From Actinomadura syzygii (GTDB lineage Bacteria > Actinomycetota > Actinomycetes > Streptosporangiales > Streptosporangiaceae), in contig NZ_VSFF01000001.1 in the NCBI RefSeq assembly GCF_008085905.1, positions 682,001-746,000 on the forward strand: a DNA stretch of 64,000 nucleotides, in the 5' to 3' direction. The translations under genes were made by a program, and so were the position numbers. Below are positions 33,123 through 41,618 of this stretch, in pieces. Position 1 is the stretch's first letter. Each line of letters begins with the position of its first letter. The notes below the pieces were generated by a model. It was not told where the DNA came from. It worked only from the letters and a program-made list of their open reading frames with translations, and did not search any database.

Positions 33123-34469
33123 TCAGTCGCCGTCCTTGGGCGACTCCCCCTGGGTCGGCGCCGGGACGGCCGGGGTCGCGCCGTTCTTCGGGTTGCCGTT
33201 CTGGACGTTCATGTTGCCGAGAAGCTGACGGGCCACCCCGAGGCCGGTGCCGCCGAGCGTGAGCGCCTTGGCGAGCATCTCCTCGACGCCCTCGGCGCCG
33301 TTGAGCACGATCATGTTGTCGACGTTGCCGAACACGCCCGCGCCCGCCTCGACGATCTGCGGCCACTGCTCGGCGAGCTGCTGGGCGATGACGGCGTCGG
33401 TGTTCTTCGCCAGCGCCTCCGCGCGGGCCTTGATCGCCTCCGCCTCGGCGAGGCCCTTCTGCCGGGTCGCGTCGGCCTGCGCCTCACCGAGCAGCCGGGT
33501 CGCCTCCGCCTCGCGGGACGCGCGGAGCTGGATCTCGGTCGCCGCGGCCTGGGCCTGCGCGATGCGCTCCTCGCGCTCGGCCTCGGCCAGCTTGACCTGC
33601 TCGTACGCCTTCGCGTCCGCGGGCTTGCGGATCTCGCTCTCCAGCCGCTTCTCGGTCCGCTCGGCCTCCAGTTCGGCGTTGCGGGTCTCCCTGGTGATGA
33701 CCTCCTGGCGGGCCTGCTGCGCGGCCTGCTGCACCTGGCCCTGGTACTCGGCCTTCTTGATCTCGGTGTCGCGGATGACGGCGGCGTTCTCCCGCATGGC
33801 CTCCTGCTCGCGCTGGGTGGCCTCCTGGTCGCGCTCGGCCTCGGCGATCCGGGCCTCGGAGGCGACGCGCGCGGCGTGCGGGCGGCCGAGGTTCGTGATG
33901 TACCCGGTCTCGTCGTCGATCTCCTGGATCTGGAGCGAGTCGACGACCAGGCCGAGCTTGCTCATCTCGTCGGCCGCCGAGCCGCGGGTCTCGGACGTGA
34001 GCCGCTCGCGGTTGAGGATGAGGTCCTCGACGGTGAGGTTGCCGATGATCGAGCGGAGGTGGCCGGTGAACAGCTCGTGGATCGCGCCGTCCATCGACTT
34101 CTGCTGCTCCAGGAAGCGGCGCGCCGCGTTCGCGATCGACACGAAGTCGTCGCCGACCTTGTAGATCACCACGCCGCGGACCTTCACCGGGATGCCCTGC
34201 TGCGTCACGCAGTGCACTTCGAGGTTCGCGGCCCGGCTGTCGAGCCGCAGCCGCCGGGACGTCTGGAACCCCGGCAGCACGGACGTGCCCTTACCCGTAA
34301 TGATCTTGAATCCGAGGCTGTCCACGCCGTCGATCGGCTTGGACTTGGCGCCGAGCCCGGAGATGATCAGGGCCTCGTTCGGTTCGGCGACCCGCCAGAC
34401 CATCTTGAACAAGATGATCAAAATGATGAGCGCGGCGACGACGGCGATCGCCAGCACGACGACGGGCAT
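33123..34469 (-). CDS. flotillin-family (SPFH) membrane scaffold protein
   Basis: Protein of 448 residues. One N-terminal membrane helix (PVVVLAIAVVAALIILIILF) is followed by an SPFH domain (EALIISGLGAKSKPIDGVDS, VTQQGIPVKVRGVVIYKVGDD). A long Ala/Glu-rich coiled coil spans about residues 190-360 (repeated EAERDQEATQREQEAMRE-type heptads), and the tail is Pro/Asn-rich. Flotillins oligomerise and organise membrane microdomains that gather signalling and cell-wall enzymes. ATG at 34469 has GAGAGGA at good spacing. An NfeD-like gene lies upstream, the standard bacterial partner. Confidence 0.92.
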   Translation of the reverse strand: MPVVVLAIAVVAALIILIILFKMVWRVAEPNEALIISGLGAKSKPIDGVDSLGFKIITGKGTSVLPGFQTSRRLRLDSRAANLEVHCVTQQGIPVKVRGVVIYKVGDDFVSIANAARRFLEQQKSMDGAIHELFTGHLRSIIGNLTVEDLILNRERLTSETRGSAADEMSKLGLVVDSLQIQEIDDETGYITNLGRPHAARVASEARIAEAERDQEATQREQEAMRENAAVIRDTEIKKAEYQGQVQQAAQQARQEVITRETRNAELEAERTEKRLESEIRKPADAKAYEQVKLAEAEREERIAQAQAAATEIQLRASREAEATRLLGEAQADATRQKGLAEAEAIKARAEALAKNTDAVIAQQLAEQWPQIVEAGAGVFGNVDNMIVLNGAEGVEEMLAKALTLGGTGLGVARQLLGNMNVQNGNPKNGATPAVPAPTQGESPKDGD

Positions 34470-34647
34470 AGCGGCGTCCTCTCTTGGGTTGTGGGCGGCG
34501 TCCCCCAAGGTCAGGCACGACCGCGTTTCCCAGTAGACGCACCGGACGATCGTTCGGTTCGCCTTTGTGGCGGCCTATACCGGCACATTCCGCGCCTCAA
34601 CGGCAGAGCGCGTTACGGGTGGGGCCAGAACTGCAGACCGGGCGCCG

Positions 34648-34848
34648 CTAGCCGAGCGCGGGGGCCACGTAGACCGTGCGCGGCGGGTGGTACTCGACCA
34701 CCACGATGATCACGCCGACCCCGATCTCGTCGCGCGGGTCGACGGGGTGGGCGTAGAACGCCTCGACCCCGCCGCGGACCGGGATCATCACCTCCCCGAC
34801 CAGGCCGGGACCGATCCTGCCGGTGACCCGGCCCTCCTTACCGATCAA
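34648..34848 (-). CDS. small NfeD-like beta-domain protein
   Basis: Protein of 66 residues. IGKEGRVTGRIGPGLVGEVMIPVRGG resembles the OB-fold C-terminal domain of NfeD, which usually opens IGKxGxA-x-T-x-LxPxGxV. The end is conserved in actinobacterial homologues (VVVEYHPPRTVYVAP). It lacks the protease and membrane parts of full NfeD. I prefer TTG at 34848, with GAGGAGATCGCC directly upstream. An ATG at 34938 would add 30 basic residues without a family match. It lies 178 bp upstream of the flotillin gene, the functional partner of NfeD proteins. Confidence 0.65.
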   Translation of the reverse strand: MIGKEGRVTGRIGPGLVGEVMIPVRGGVEAFYAHPVDPRDEIGVGVIIVVVEYHPPRTVYVAPALG

Positions 34849-34959
34849 GGCGATCTCCTCGCTGGTCGGCCGCCGGGCGGAGCCCGCTCTCCGCGCCGTA
34901 CAAGGCGAACGGTATCCGGAAGACCGCGCCGCCCGCACCGCGCCCGGTGCCGTCCCGCG

Positions 34960-35652
34960 CTAGGAGAGGATGCGGCGGGCCTGGGCGAGGGACGCGCGGG
35001 CGAGGTTCTCGGCGTCGGCGCGGGTCGCGGACGGCCCGAACAGGGTGATCGTCCCGATGTAGTCGCGGTCGCGGAAGACGACGTACCAGGTGCGGGCGCG
35101 GGCGGCGCCCGCGACGGTGGCGACGCCGACCGTCCGGGAGCCCGCGCCGATGTCGCCGCGCGGCGACTCGACGACGCGGTGCTCGGCCCAGTGCGCGCCG
35201 ACCTTGGTGCGGAACCGCAGGCAGCCCGCCGGGACGCGGGCGTTGACCTGCTTCTCGGCGTCCGCCGCGGACATGCCGATCAGCGTCTCGGTGACCGTCT
35301 GGCCCTGCCGCGCGAACGTGACGAGCGCGGCGGGCGCGTCGGCGGGGACGTCGGAGCCGGGCCGGCCCGTCCCGCAGCGGGGCTTGTCGAGCACGGCCTC
35401 CCGCTGGACGCGCGCCGAGTTCTGGATCGCGGCGAGCGTCCCGTACTCGCCGGAGTCGGGCTCGCCCGCGCGGCGGTGCCCGGGGACCTCGGTGAGCAGC
35501 GCCTGGCCGAGCTGCGCCGAGGTGAAGCCGGCGGCCGCGACCTCGGCGGGCACGGTGCCGCGCACCGGCTGGGCGCGTTCCGCGCCCGCGCCGCACGCCG
35601 TGACCGCGGCGGCCGTCGACACCAGCATGATCGGGAGGAGCCTGTGCGCCAT
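34960..35652 (-). CDS. putative secreted lipoprotein
   Basis: Protein of 230 residues with a lipoprotein signal peptide: MAHRLLPIMLVSTAAAVTACG, lipobox VTAC with Cys20 as the lipidated residue. The mature part has paired cysteines (PRCGTGRPG and GCLRFRT) and no catalytic motif. Its layout recalls actinobacterial sensor or PknH-type extracellular domains, but that is only an impression. ATG at 35652 follows a TAGTGT box by 7 nt. It faces the outer side of the membrane. Function unknown. Confidence 0.72.
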   Translation of the reverse strand: MAHRLLPIMLVSTAAAVTACGAGAERAQPVRGTVPAEVAAAGFTSAQLGQALLTEVPGHRRAGEPDSGEYGTLAAIQNSARVQREAVLDKPRCGTGRPGSDVPADAPAALVTFARQGQTVTETLIGMSAADAEKQVNARVPAGCLRFRTKVGAHWAEHRVVESPRGDIGAGSRTVGVATVAGAARARTWYVVFRDRDYIGTITLFGPSATRADAENLARASLAQARRILS

Positions 35653-35659
35653 GGCCGCG

Positions 35660-35665
35660 ACACTA
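35660..35665 (-). promoter_or_regulatory. -10 box TAGTGT, leaderless lipoprotein gene
   Basis: Minus-strand TAGTGT ends 7 nt before the ATG at 35652. Confidence 0.5.
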
Positions 35666-35750
35666 GGCGCACCGGGCGCGCGAGGGCGCGGACGACACGC
35701 CTTCCGGACGAACCCGACGTCCGAATCGTCCCGAAGCGGGGCGCCGGAGA

Positions 35751-36449
35751 TCAGCCCTGCTCGGCGCGCCCGTTGTACTCGGCCGCGTACTCCTGGCCGG
35801 ACATCTTCTGGATCGTCTCGACGATCTCGTCGGTGATCGCGCGCCGGGCCTTGGCGGGCGGCAGGTCGCGGTAGTGCGAGAAGTCCATCGGCGGGCCGAT
35901 CCGGACGGTCGGCCGCGGCCCGAACACGCGCGGCCACGACGCCCCGATCGGCTGGATCTTCTCGGTGCCCTCCAGCGCGACGGGCAGCACCCGCGCGCCG
36001 GACTCCAGCACGAGCCAGCCCACGCCGGTGCGGCCGCGGTAGAGGCGGCCGTCCGGGGAGCGGGTGCCCTCGGGGTAGATCGCGAACGCGCCCGCGTTCT
36101 CCAGCACCTCGGCGGCCTGCTCCAGCGCGCCCATCGCGGCGCGCCGGGCGCCGCGCCGGACCGGGACGTGCCCGAGGTTCGTCAGGAACCAGCGGACGAA
36201 GCCCTTCTTCAGCCCGCCGCCCTCGAAGTAGGCGGCCTTGGCGATGTAGGTGACCGGCCGCGGGACGGCGAGCGGGATGATGAAGCTGTCGATGAACGAC
36301 AGGTGGTTGCTCGCCACGATGAGCGGCCCGTAGTTCGGCACGTGCTCGCCGCCCACGACCCGCGGGCGGAAAAGCAGCCACAGGATCGGACGCACCACGC
36401 GCGTCATGAACGTGTAGAACACCCAGCCTCCCGATTTCGCCACCGCCAC
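35751..36449 (-). CDS. 1-acyl-sn-glycerol-3-phosphate acyltransferase (PlsC family)
   Basis: Membrane-associated acyltransferase of 232 residues. The catalytic HX4D block is IVASNHLSFIDSF. The glycerophosphate-binding block is FAIYPEGTRSPDGRLYRGRTG. A third block (VLPVALEGTEKIQPIG) matches PlsC. An N-terminal hydrophobic segment near FMTRVVRPILWLLF anchors it. It transfers an acyl chain to lysophosphatidate or a related lipid. Start choice between GTG at 36449 and the GTG two codons later is uncertain, as neither has a clear ribosome site. Confidence 0.86.
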   Translation of the reverse strand: MAVAKSGGWVFYTFMTRVVRPILWLLFRPRVVGGEHVPNYGPLIVASNHLSFIDSFIIPLAVPRPVTYIAKAAYFEGGGLKKGFVRWFLTNLGHVPVRRGARRAAMGALEQAAEVLENAGAFAIYPEGTRSPDGRLYRGRTGVGWLVLESGARVLPVALEGTEKIQPIGASWPRVFGPRPTVRIGPPMDFSHYRDLPPAKARRAITDEIVETIQKMSGQEYAAEYNGRAEQG

Positions 36450-36828
36450 TGTAACGTCTGCCCCGGTCGCGTCCCCGACAGCGCCCGCTTTACCCGCGCG
36501 AGGCGGGTCGGAATGGCCGCACCGCAGGTCACGACGGCTGCGCGACGCCTTATCCGGCGGCCCTTACTAAACAGTAAGTTTCCCTTCAGTACGTTTTTGC
36601 CCCGTTTCTCGGATGTCACGGGACGGGTCCGGACGCGCCGCCGGTTCCGTCGGGTAGGGTCGGCAACGTGGTGTCCGGCCGGAGTTACCGGTGCGTGTCA
36701 CGGCCTCGGCCGCCGCGGGGCGACCTGGCCCGTTTCCCGAGAAGAGCTTGGATTGCGGGCACCGGTGCGCAATCCTGAGGAGTCACCTGAGTTGGCCGGG
36801 TACCACCGGAGTGGGGCGTGAGGTGACC
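36450..36828. other. 379-bp divergent intergenic region (acyltransferase / STAS gene)
   Basis: Mostly GC-rich, with one A/T-rich island at 36550-36605 that contains a palindrome. TAGGGT near 36655 could be a plus-strand -10 for the STAS gene with a leader of about 165 nt. No gene is seen. Confidence 0.45.
36563..36578. promoter_or_regulatory. palindrome CTTACT-AAAC-AGTAAG, candidate operator
   Basis: Perfect 6-bp arms with a 4-nt centre, in the only A/T-rich island between the acyltransferase and STAS genes. The shape suits a TetR-type repressor, but no such gene is adjacent. Confidence 0.4.
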
Positions 36829-37179
36829 ATGGATTTCGACGTCAACCTGATGCGCGACGACCGCTGCACCCTCGTCCGGGTGAAGGGCGACATCGACGTG
36901 GTGTCCCGGGCGCGGTTCGAGCAGGCGCTGTTCGAGGTCGTCGAGTCCGGCGAGCCCTTGGTCGTCGACATGCGCGAGGTCACGTTCTGCGACTCGACCG
37001 GGCTGAACGCGATCGTCGCCGCGAACCGGCGGGCCGGGGAGCGCGGCACCGCCGTCCACCTGGTGGCGCTGCCGCCGCGGGTGCAGCGCGTGTTCCGCAT
37101 CACCGGGATCGACAAGTTCATCCCGATCTACGACACGCTGCGCGAGGCGCTCGGCGAGCTCCCGTCCACCACCCGGTAG
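36829..37179 (+). CDS. STAS-domain anti-sigma factor antagonist
   Basis: Protein of 116 residues, a single STAS domain: TLVRVKGDIDVVSRARFEQAL, PLVVDMREVTFCDSTGLNAIVAA with the phosphorylatable serine in the DSTGLN loop, and VFRITGIDKFIPIYDTL. Such proteins bind serine-kinase anti-sigma factors when unphosphorylated and so free a SigB/F-type sigma factor. The cognate kinase is not adjacent; the HATPase gene at 62.8-63.5 kb is the only candidate in this window. GAGGTG supports ATG at 36829. Confidence 0.9.
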   Translation: MDFDVNLMRDDRCTLVRVKGDIDVVSRARFEQALFEVVESGEPLVVDMREVTFCDSTGLNAIVAANRRAGERGTAVHLVALPPRVQRVFRITGIDKFIPIYDTLREALGELPSTTR

Positions 37180-37183
37180 GGGC

Positions 37184-38023
37184 TCACGTGCAGCCCTCGA
37201 ACTGGGGGACGCTCGTGTTCAGCTTGAGGCCCGACTCGCCGAACCACTTGTTCAGCAGGCGCTGCGCGGTGCCGTCCTGGTACATGGCGGTGATCGCGCG
37301 GTTGACGACCTCGCAGCCCTTCAGGTCGCCCTTCTTGAGGCCGACGCCGTACTTCTCGTCGGTGAACGGGGCGTTGATCATCCGCCCGGACCGGCCCGCC
37401 GCGAACCCGGCGAGGATCAGGTCGTCGGTCGAGACGGCGTCCAGCCGGCCCGCGGCGAGGGCGTCCATGCAGGCGCCGTAGGTGTTCACGGTGACGGGCT
37501 TCGCGGCGACCTTGCGCTCCTCGATGACGCGGCGCCAGGAGTTGGAGCCGGTCACCTCGCAGATCCGCTTGTCCTTCAGGTCGCGGACGTTCTTGATCGA
37601 GGGGGCGTCGGCGCGGACGAACGTGTCCTGGTGCGCGACGTAGTACGGGCCCGCGAAGGTGACCATCATCTTGCGCTTGGCGGTGATCGAGTACGTCGCG
37701 ACGACCAGGTCGACGGTCCCGTCGGCGAGGACCTTCTCGCGGACGGACGAGTTCGTCGTCCTGAACGTGATCCGGCTCGCCGGGACGCCGAGCCGCGCCG
37801 CGATGTAGGTGGCGACGTCGACGTCGAAGCCCTCGTACGTCCCGTCGGGGCGTTTCACGCCGAGCGCGGGCTGGTCGGCCTTGACGCCGATGACCAGGGA
37901 GTCCTTGTCCGCGACGCTCTCCTCCTCGGAGCCGCCGAGGCCGCAGGCCGCCAGCGCGGCGAGCGCCGCGGCGACGGCCAGCGACGCGGCGGCCGCGCGG
38001 AACGTTCGTTGATCGGCACGCAT
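37184..38023 (-). CDS. GlnH-like glutamate-binding lipoprotein
   Basis: Type-2 periplasmic-binding-protein family member of 279 residues. The signal peptide ends ALAALAAC (lipobox, Cys27). The binding core has LVIGVKADQPALGVKRPDG, GFDVDVATYIAARLGV, TVDLVVATYSITAKRK and TFAGPYYVAHQDTFV, the glutamate/glutamine-binding pattern. No ABC permease or ATPase gene is near. Instead it is the last gene of the pknG operon, 12 nt after the GlnX-like gene, as in the mycobacterial GlnH-GlnX-PknG pathway. Its likely role is to sense Asp or Glu outside the membrane and signal through GlnX. Confidence 0.88.
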   Translation of the reverse strand: MRADQRTFRAAAASLAVAAALAALAACGLGGSEEESVADKDSLVIGVKADQPALGVKRPDGTYEGFDVDVATYIAARLGVPASRITFRTTNSSVREKVLADGTVDLVVATYSITAKRKMMVTFAGPYYVAHQDTFVRADAPSIKNVRDLKDKRICEVTGSNSWRRVIEERKVAAKPVTVNTYGACMDALAAGRLDAVSTDDLILAGFAAGRSGRMINAPFTDEKYGVGLKKGDLKGCEVVNRAITAMYQDGTAQRLLNKWFGESGLKLNTSVPQFEGCT

Positions 38024-38035
38024 GTCTCGTCCCCC

Positions 38036-39589
38036 TCAGCGGAACTCGGCCAGCCGGCGCCGGACGCCGAGGAAGATCAGCACGGCGAGCACGGCGGCGC
38101 TCGCCGCGGGGACGGCGTTCCAGCCGCGCAGCCCGCCGTCCGCGTCCTCGATCGCCGTGTCGAAGGCGTCCTGGTGGACGGCGGTCAGCGAGCTGAGCGC
38201 CGCGTCGTAGGCCGCGAAGTCGCGGATCGAGTTCGACGTGCGGCCCATCCGCCAGTCGACCGCCCCGCTCCGGTTCCCGGCCGAGGCGAGCCGCCGCATC
38301 TGCACGTCGTTGCGCTGGACGTTCCGGTACGCGGTCAGCGTTTTCAGCAGCGCGTCGGCCTCGCGCCCGTGCTCGACCGCGCGGGCCTCGTCCCCGAGGA
38401 AGCCGAGGAACGGGACGCTCCCCTGCCCCGCCTTGTACGAGCCGAGCCGCTGGTCGAGGCCGGCGGAGTAGTTCTCCAGGTTCACGGGCTTGTCGCCGAT
38501 GTCGGGATAGATCACCGACAGGGACTTGTCGAGGTAGGTCTGCTCGTAGGTGTCGGCGCGTCCGGGGTCGAGGAGGTAGCGGCTCTCGTCGGCGAACGCG
38601 CTGTGGCTGATCGCGCGAGCCCTCGACAGCTGGAGGATGGAGTCGAAGCCGTCCTCCTTCGCCTTCCTGATGTGCCCGGCCTGCGCGGTCAGCAGCCCCG
38701 CGCCGACCGCGGTGAGGGCGAGCGCGCCGAGCGTCGCGAGGACCAGCGCCGGGCTGAGGACGCGGCGGAACGTCCGCGCGAGGTAGAGCTGCGTCGCGAC
38801 GAGCAGCAGCAGGACGATCAGCCCCGTCACGGCGACCCAGGTGCGTCCGGACAGCACCGCCGAGCGCTTCGTCTCGTACGCCTGCCGGACGTGGGCGCCG
38901 CTGTCCAGCGTGATGTTGTACGCCTTCGGCAGGAGCTGGAGCTTCATCAGGTCGGTCGCGTCGCGGTAGGCGTTCACGACGTCCGGCGGCAGCTCGCCCG
39001 GCGCGTGCCCGGACTGCTCGTTCAGCTTCATCGCCGCGCCGACGAGCCGCTCGTAGCTGCCGAGGCCGTCCAGCACCTCCTGGACGGTGCGGCGCAGCGC
39101 CGGGTCGCGGCCGGCGAGCTGCGCGGCCTGCACCGCCGCCGCGTCGGCCTCCGCGCGGCGCCGCTCGTACACCCGCAGCGACTCGGCGTAGCCGATGCCG
39201 AGGTTGTGGTCGCGTCCGATGAGCAGGATGTTGGCGACCTGCGCGTCCATGTCGCTGAGCGCGAAGTACAGGGTGCCGGTCGCGACGACCTGCGGGCCCG
39301 CGTCGTGCCCGATCGTCTGGACGGAGTCGCGGGCGTTCCCGATCGCCACGGTCAGCACGGCGAGCAGCGCGACGATCGCGATCAGGCACAGCGCGACGTG
39401 GGTGCCGATGCGGCCGGGGATCGTCCGGAGCCAGCGGCCGCGGACGAACGTCGTCAGGCGTCCGGCGCGGCGCGGGGCGCGCTCGGCGGGCGGCCGGGAC
39501 GGCGGCTCGGCGGCGGGCGGCGGCGCCGGGGGACGGGACGCGGGCGGGCCCGGCCTGACCGGCGAACCCTGGGGGGGAGTCAGCGTCAT
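38036..39589 (-). CDS. GlnX-like four-TM sensor protein
   Basis: Protein of 517 residues with a Pro-rich cytoplasmic N-terminus (1-60) and four membrane helices: about 61-84 (VALCLIAIVALLAVLTVAIG), 251-271, 281-301 and 490-508. Helices 1-2 and 3-4 each flank a helical extracellular domain of roughly 170-190 residues, like chemoreceptor sensor bundles. This two-module layout matches mycobacterial GlnX, which passes the GlnH signal to PknG. ATG at 39589 overlaps the FHA gene stop as ATGA. AGGAAGG lies upstream. Identity rests on architecture and operon context. Confidence 0.75.
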   Translation of the reverse strand: MTLTPPQGSPVRPGPPASRPPAPPPAAEPPSRPPAERAPRRAGRLTTFVRGRWLRTIPGRIGTHVALCLIAIVALLAVLTVAIGNARDSVQTIGHDAGPQVVATGTLYFALSDMDAQVANILLIGRDHNLGIGYAESLRVYERRRAEADAAAVQAAQLAGRDPALRRTVQEVLDGLGSYERLVGAAMKLNEQSGHAPGELPPDVVNAYRDATDLMKLQLLPKAYNITLDSGAHVRQAYETKRSAVLSGRTWVAVTGLIVLLLLVATQLYLARTFRRVLSPALVLATLGALALTAVGAGLLTAQAGHIRKAKEDGFDSILQLSRARAISHSAFADESRYLLDPGRADTYEQTYLDKSLSVIYPDIGDKPVNLENYSAGLDQRLGSYKAGQGSVPFLGFLGDEARAVEHGREADALLKTLTAYRNVQRNDVQMRRLASAGNRSGAVDWRMGRTSNSIRDFAAYDAALSSLTAVHQDAFDTAIEDADGGLRGWNAVPAASAAVLAVLIFLGVRRRLAEFR

Positions 39590-40305
39590 GGCGGGCCTTC
39601 CTGCAAGAACAGCGTGATGGTCGTCCAGGCCCCCACGTGGATGCGGTCGCCGTCGGACACCGGGACCGGCACGTTCACGCCGATCGGGTCCGCCGCGTCG
39701 TTGAGCGTCGTGCCGTTCGTCGAACCGGGGTCGACCAGGCTCCAGGCGCCGTCCGGCCGGGCGAGCAGGACGGCGTGCAGGTGCGAGACGCCGGGGTCCT
39801 CGGGGGGAGCGCTCAGGTCGATCTCCGGGAGGAGCGCGCGGGACGTGCTGCGCCGCCCGATCCGGACCTGGTCGCCGATCAGCGGGACGCGCCGCTCCGG
39901 GCAGTACGGCGGGAACGCCAGCCCCGCCGCGTCCGGGCCCATCTGCGCGACGACCGTGTCGAAGTAGGCGCGGTCGGCCGCGATCAGCGCGGACGGGCCG
40001 GACGGCGCCGGCGGGGGTGGGCCCTGCTGGCGGGCCTGCGCGGCCGGGCGCGGCCGGACGGCCTGCGCCGCCGCCAGCTGGACGGTGTGCAGCGCGCCCT
40101 TCTCGAAGTCGTAGCCGTCGGCCTCGCAGAAGCGTCCCGAGCGCGGGTTGCCGCAGTGCGGGCAGGTCGGCGCCGGCGCGGGGTCCGGCGCGGGCGCGGG
40201 CGTGGGCTCGCCGAAACGGGCGCGTGGCGCGCCGTCCATGAGGTCGCCGCACACGTCGCAGTAGTCGTCGGCCTCGGACGTGTGCCCGCTCGGGCAGACC
40301 GGCAT
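39586..40305 (-). CDS. zinc-ribbon and FHA-domain protein
   Basis: Protein of 239 residues. Two Cys pairs at the N-terminus (CPSGHTSEADDYCDVCG) and another set (CPHCGNPRSGRFC) form zinc ribbons. A Pro-rich linker follows, then a C-terminal FHA domain near residues 145-235 with VRIGRR, GVSHLHAVLL and DPGSTNGTTLND, the conserved phosphothreonine-binding Arg, Ser, His and Asn. It is the best candidate in the operon for a phosphopeptide reader of the PknG-type kinase, by analogy with GarA. It lacks GarA's N-terminal phospho-threonine motif. Confidence 0.85.
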   Translation of the reverse strand: MPVCPSGHTSEADDYCDVCGDLMDGAPRARFGEPTPAPAPDPAPAPTCPHCGNPRSGRFCEADGYDFEKGALHTVQLAAAQAVRPRPAAQARQQGPPPPAPSGPSALIAADRAYFDTVVAQMGPDAAGLAFPPYCPERRVPLIGDQVRIGRRSTSRALLPEIDLSAPPEDPGVSHLHAVLLARPDGAWSLVDPGSTNGTTLNDAADPIGVNVPVPVSDGDRIHVGAWTTITLFLQEGPP

Positions 40306-40310
40306 GGTCC

Positions 40311-41618
40311 TCAGCCTCCTCCCCCCACGTCGTCCTGGCGAGTCCGGACCGTGCGGACCGACCGGGTGTCGAGCGACATCTCGTCCGCCTTCGCCACCTC
40401 GCGTTTCAGCCGCACCGTGCCGCGTGCCGGGTCGACCACGTCCACGACCTTGTCGAGCAGGTCGGAGATCTGCTCGTTGCCGACCTCGCGGGCGAGCACG
40501 ACGGCGCGGCCGAGGCGGGCGGTCGCGGTGTCCTCGTCGCCCTCGCGGCGCGCCTCCAGGCCCTGCCGGATCGCGTCGGCCAGCTCGGACTGGCCTGTGT
40601 GGTGCGCGACCCGTCCGTTGATGCGGGTGGACATGGCCTCGTCGTCCGTCCACTCGGCGAGGACGTTCCCGGACGCCAGAACCGTGTCGCCCGCGAGCAG
40701 CTTCACCCAGGCGGCGCGCATCTGCCGTCCGATGTCGCCGGGCTCCACCTCGACGCACAGGTGGTACTCGCGGGCCTCGTCGCCCCACGCGCCGAGGGGG
40801 TAGTCGCCGGTCTGCGTCCCGGACTCGACCCGGCGGTCGGTCAGGTCCTCCACGGCGGGGACCATCTGCTTGACGAACCGGAGCCGCGCCTGCCGGGGCG
40901 TCCACACGCGCAGCGCGACGCCCGCGACCTCCTTGCCCATCGCGGCCCTGGTCATGGCGAGGAAGTCGGCCTCCAGGTCGGCCGGGTCCGGGACGTCGAG
41001 GAACCCGCCCAGCAGCGCGGAGGAGATTTTGCGCAGCTCGGCGACGTCCCAGTCGGTGCCGACGCCGCGCGCGTCGCAGAGGAAGCGGCCCGAGCAGGCG
41101 CGGAGCGCGGCGTCCAGCTCGTCGGCGGTCTCGTGCTGGTTCTTGCCGTCGGTCAGCAGGATGGCGTGCTTGACGGCGTCGTCGTCGTTCCCGGTGAACA
41201 GCCGCTCGGCGAGGCGCAGCCAGGAGCCGATCGCCGTGCCGCCCGCGGCCTCCAGGCGTCCGACCGCGTTCACCGCGCCGCGCCGGGACGTCTCGCTCGC
41301 CTCGACGAGCCGCTCCGCCTGCGGGTAGACCATGCGCGGCTGGTTCGCGCCCGCGACCACGGCGAAGCGGACGCCGTCGCGCAGCACGTTCACGGCGGCG
41401 CGGGCGGCCCGCTTCGCCGCCGCCATCTTGCCCCGGTACGACATCGAGCCGGACGTGTCGATGATGATGATCTCGGCAGCCGGGGCGCGGCCCGTCTTCG
41501 GGCCGGCGCCGCCGGACGAGTGGGCCTCCACGGTCACGATGGCGTGCATCTCCCGCCCGCCCGCCGGGAGGTAGGGGTTCTGGTCCACGCGGACCGTGAA
41601 CTGGGGGACTTCGCTCAT
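40311..41618 (-). CDS. von Willebrand factor A domain protein
   Basis: Protein of 435 residues. An N-terminal beta segment (FTVRVDQNPYLPAGG) precedes a VWA domain with an intact metal site: IIIIDTSGSMSYRGKM (DxSxS), GGTAIGSWLRLA (Thr) and HAILLTDGKNQHET (Asp). Beta-rich and helical parts follow (GLEARREGDEDTATARLGRAV). VWA proteins bind partners through Mg2+ and often accompany kinase and phosphatase modules. It starts inside the PP2C stop (ATGA) and ends 5 nt before the FHA gene, so its partner is probably encoded in this operon. Cytoplasmic; no signal peptide. Confidence 0.86.
   Translation of the reverse strand: MSEVPQFTVRVDQNPYLPAGGREMHAIVTVEAHSSGGAGPKTGRAPAAEIIIIDTSGSMSYRGKMAAAKRAARAAVNVLRDGVRFAVVAGANQPRMVYPQAERLVEASETSRRGAVNAVGRLEAAGGTAIGSWLRLAERLFTGNDDDAVKHAILLTDGKNQHETADELDAALRACSGRFLCDARGVGTDWDVAELRKISSALLGGFLDVPDPADLEADFLAMTRAAMGKEVAGVALRVWTPRQARLRFVKQMVPAVEDLTDRRVESGTQTGDYPLGAWGDEAREYHLCVEVEPGDIGRQMRAAWVKLLAGDTVLASGNVLAEWTDDEAMSTRINGRVAHHTGQSELADAIRQGLEARREGDEDTATARLGRAVVLAREVGNEQISDLLDKVVDVVDPARGTVRLKREVAKADEMSLDTRSVRTVRTRQDDVGGGG

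Noticed and set aside
37184..38023. Glutamate ABC transporter component
   Set aside because: No permease or ATPase gene accompanies it. Operon context with the GlnX-like and PknG-type genes points to signalling instead.
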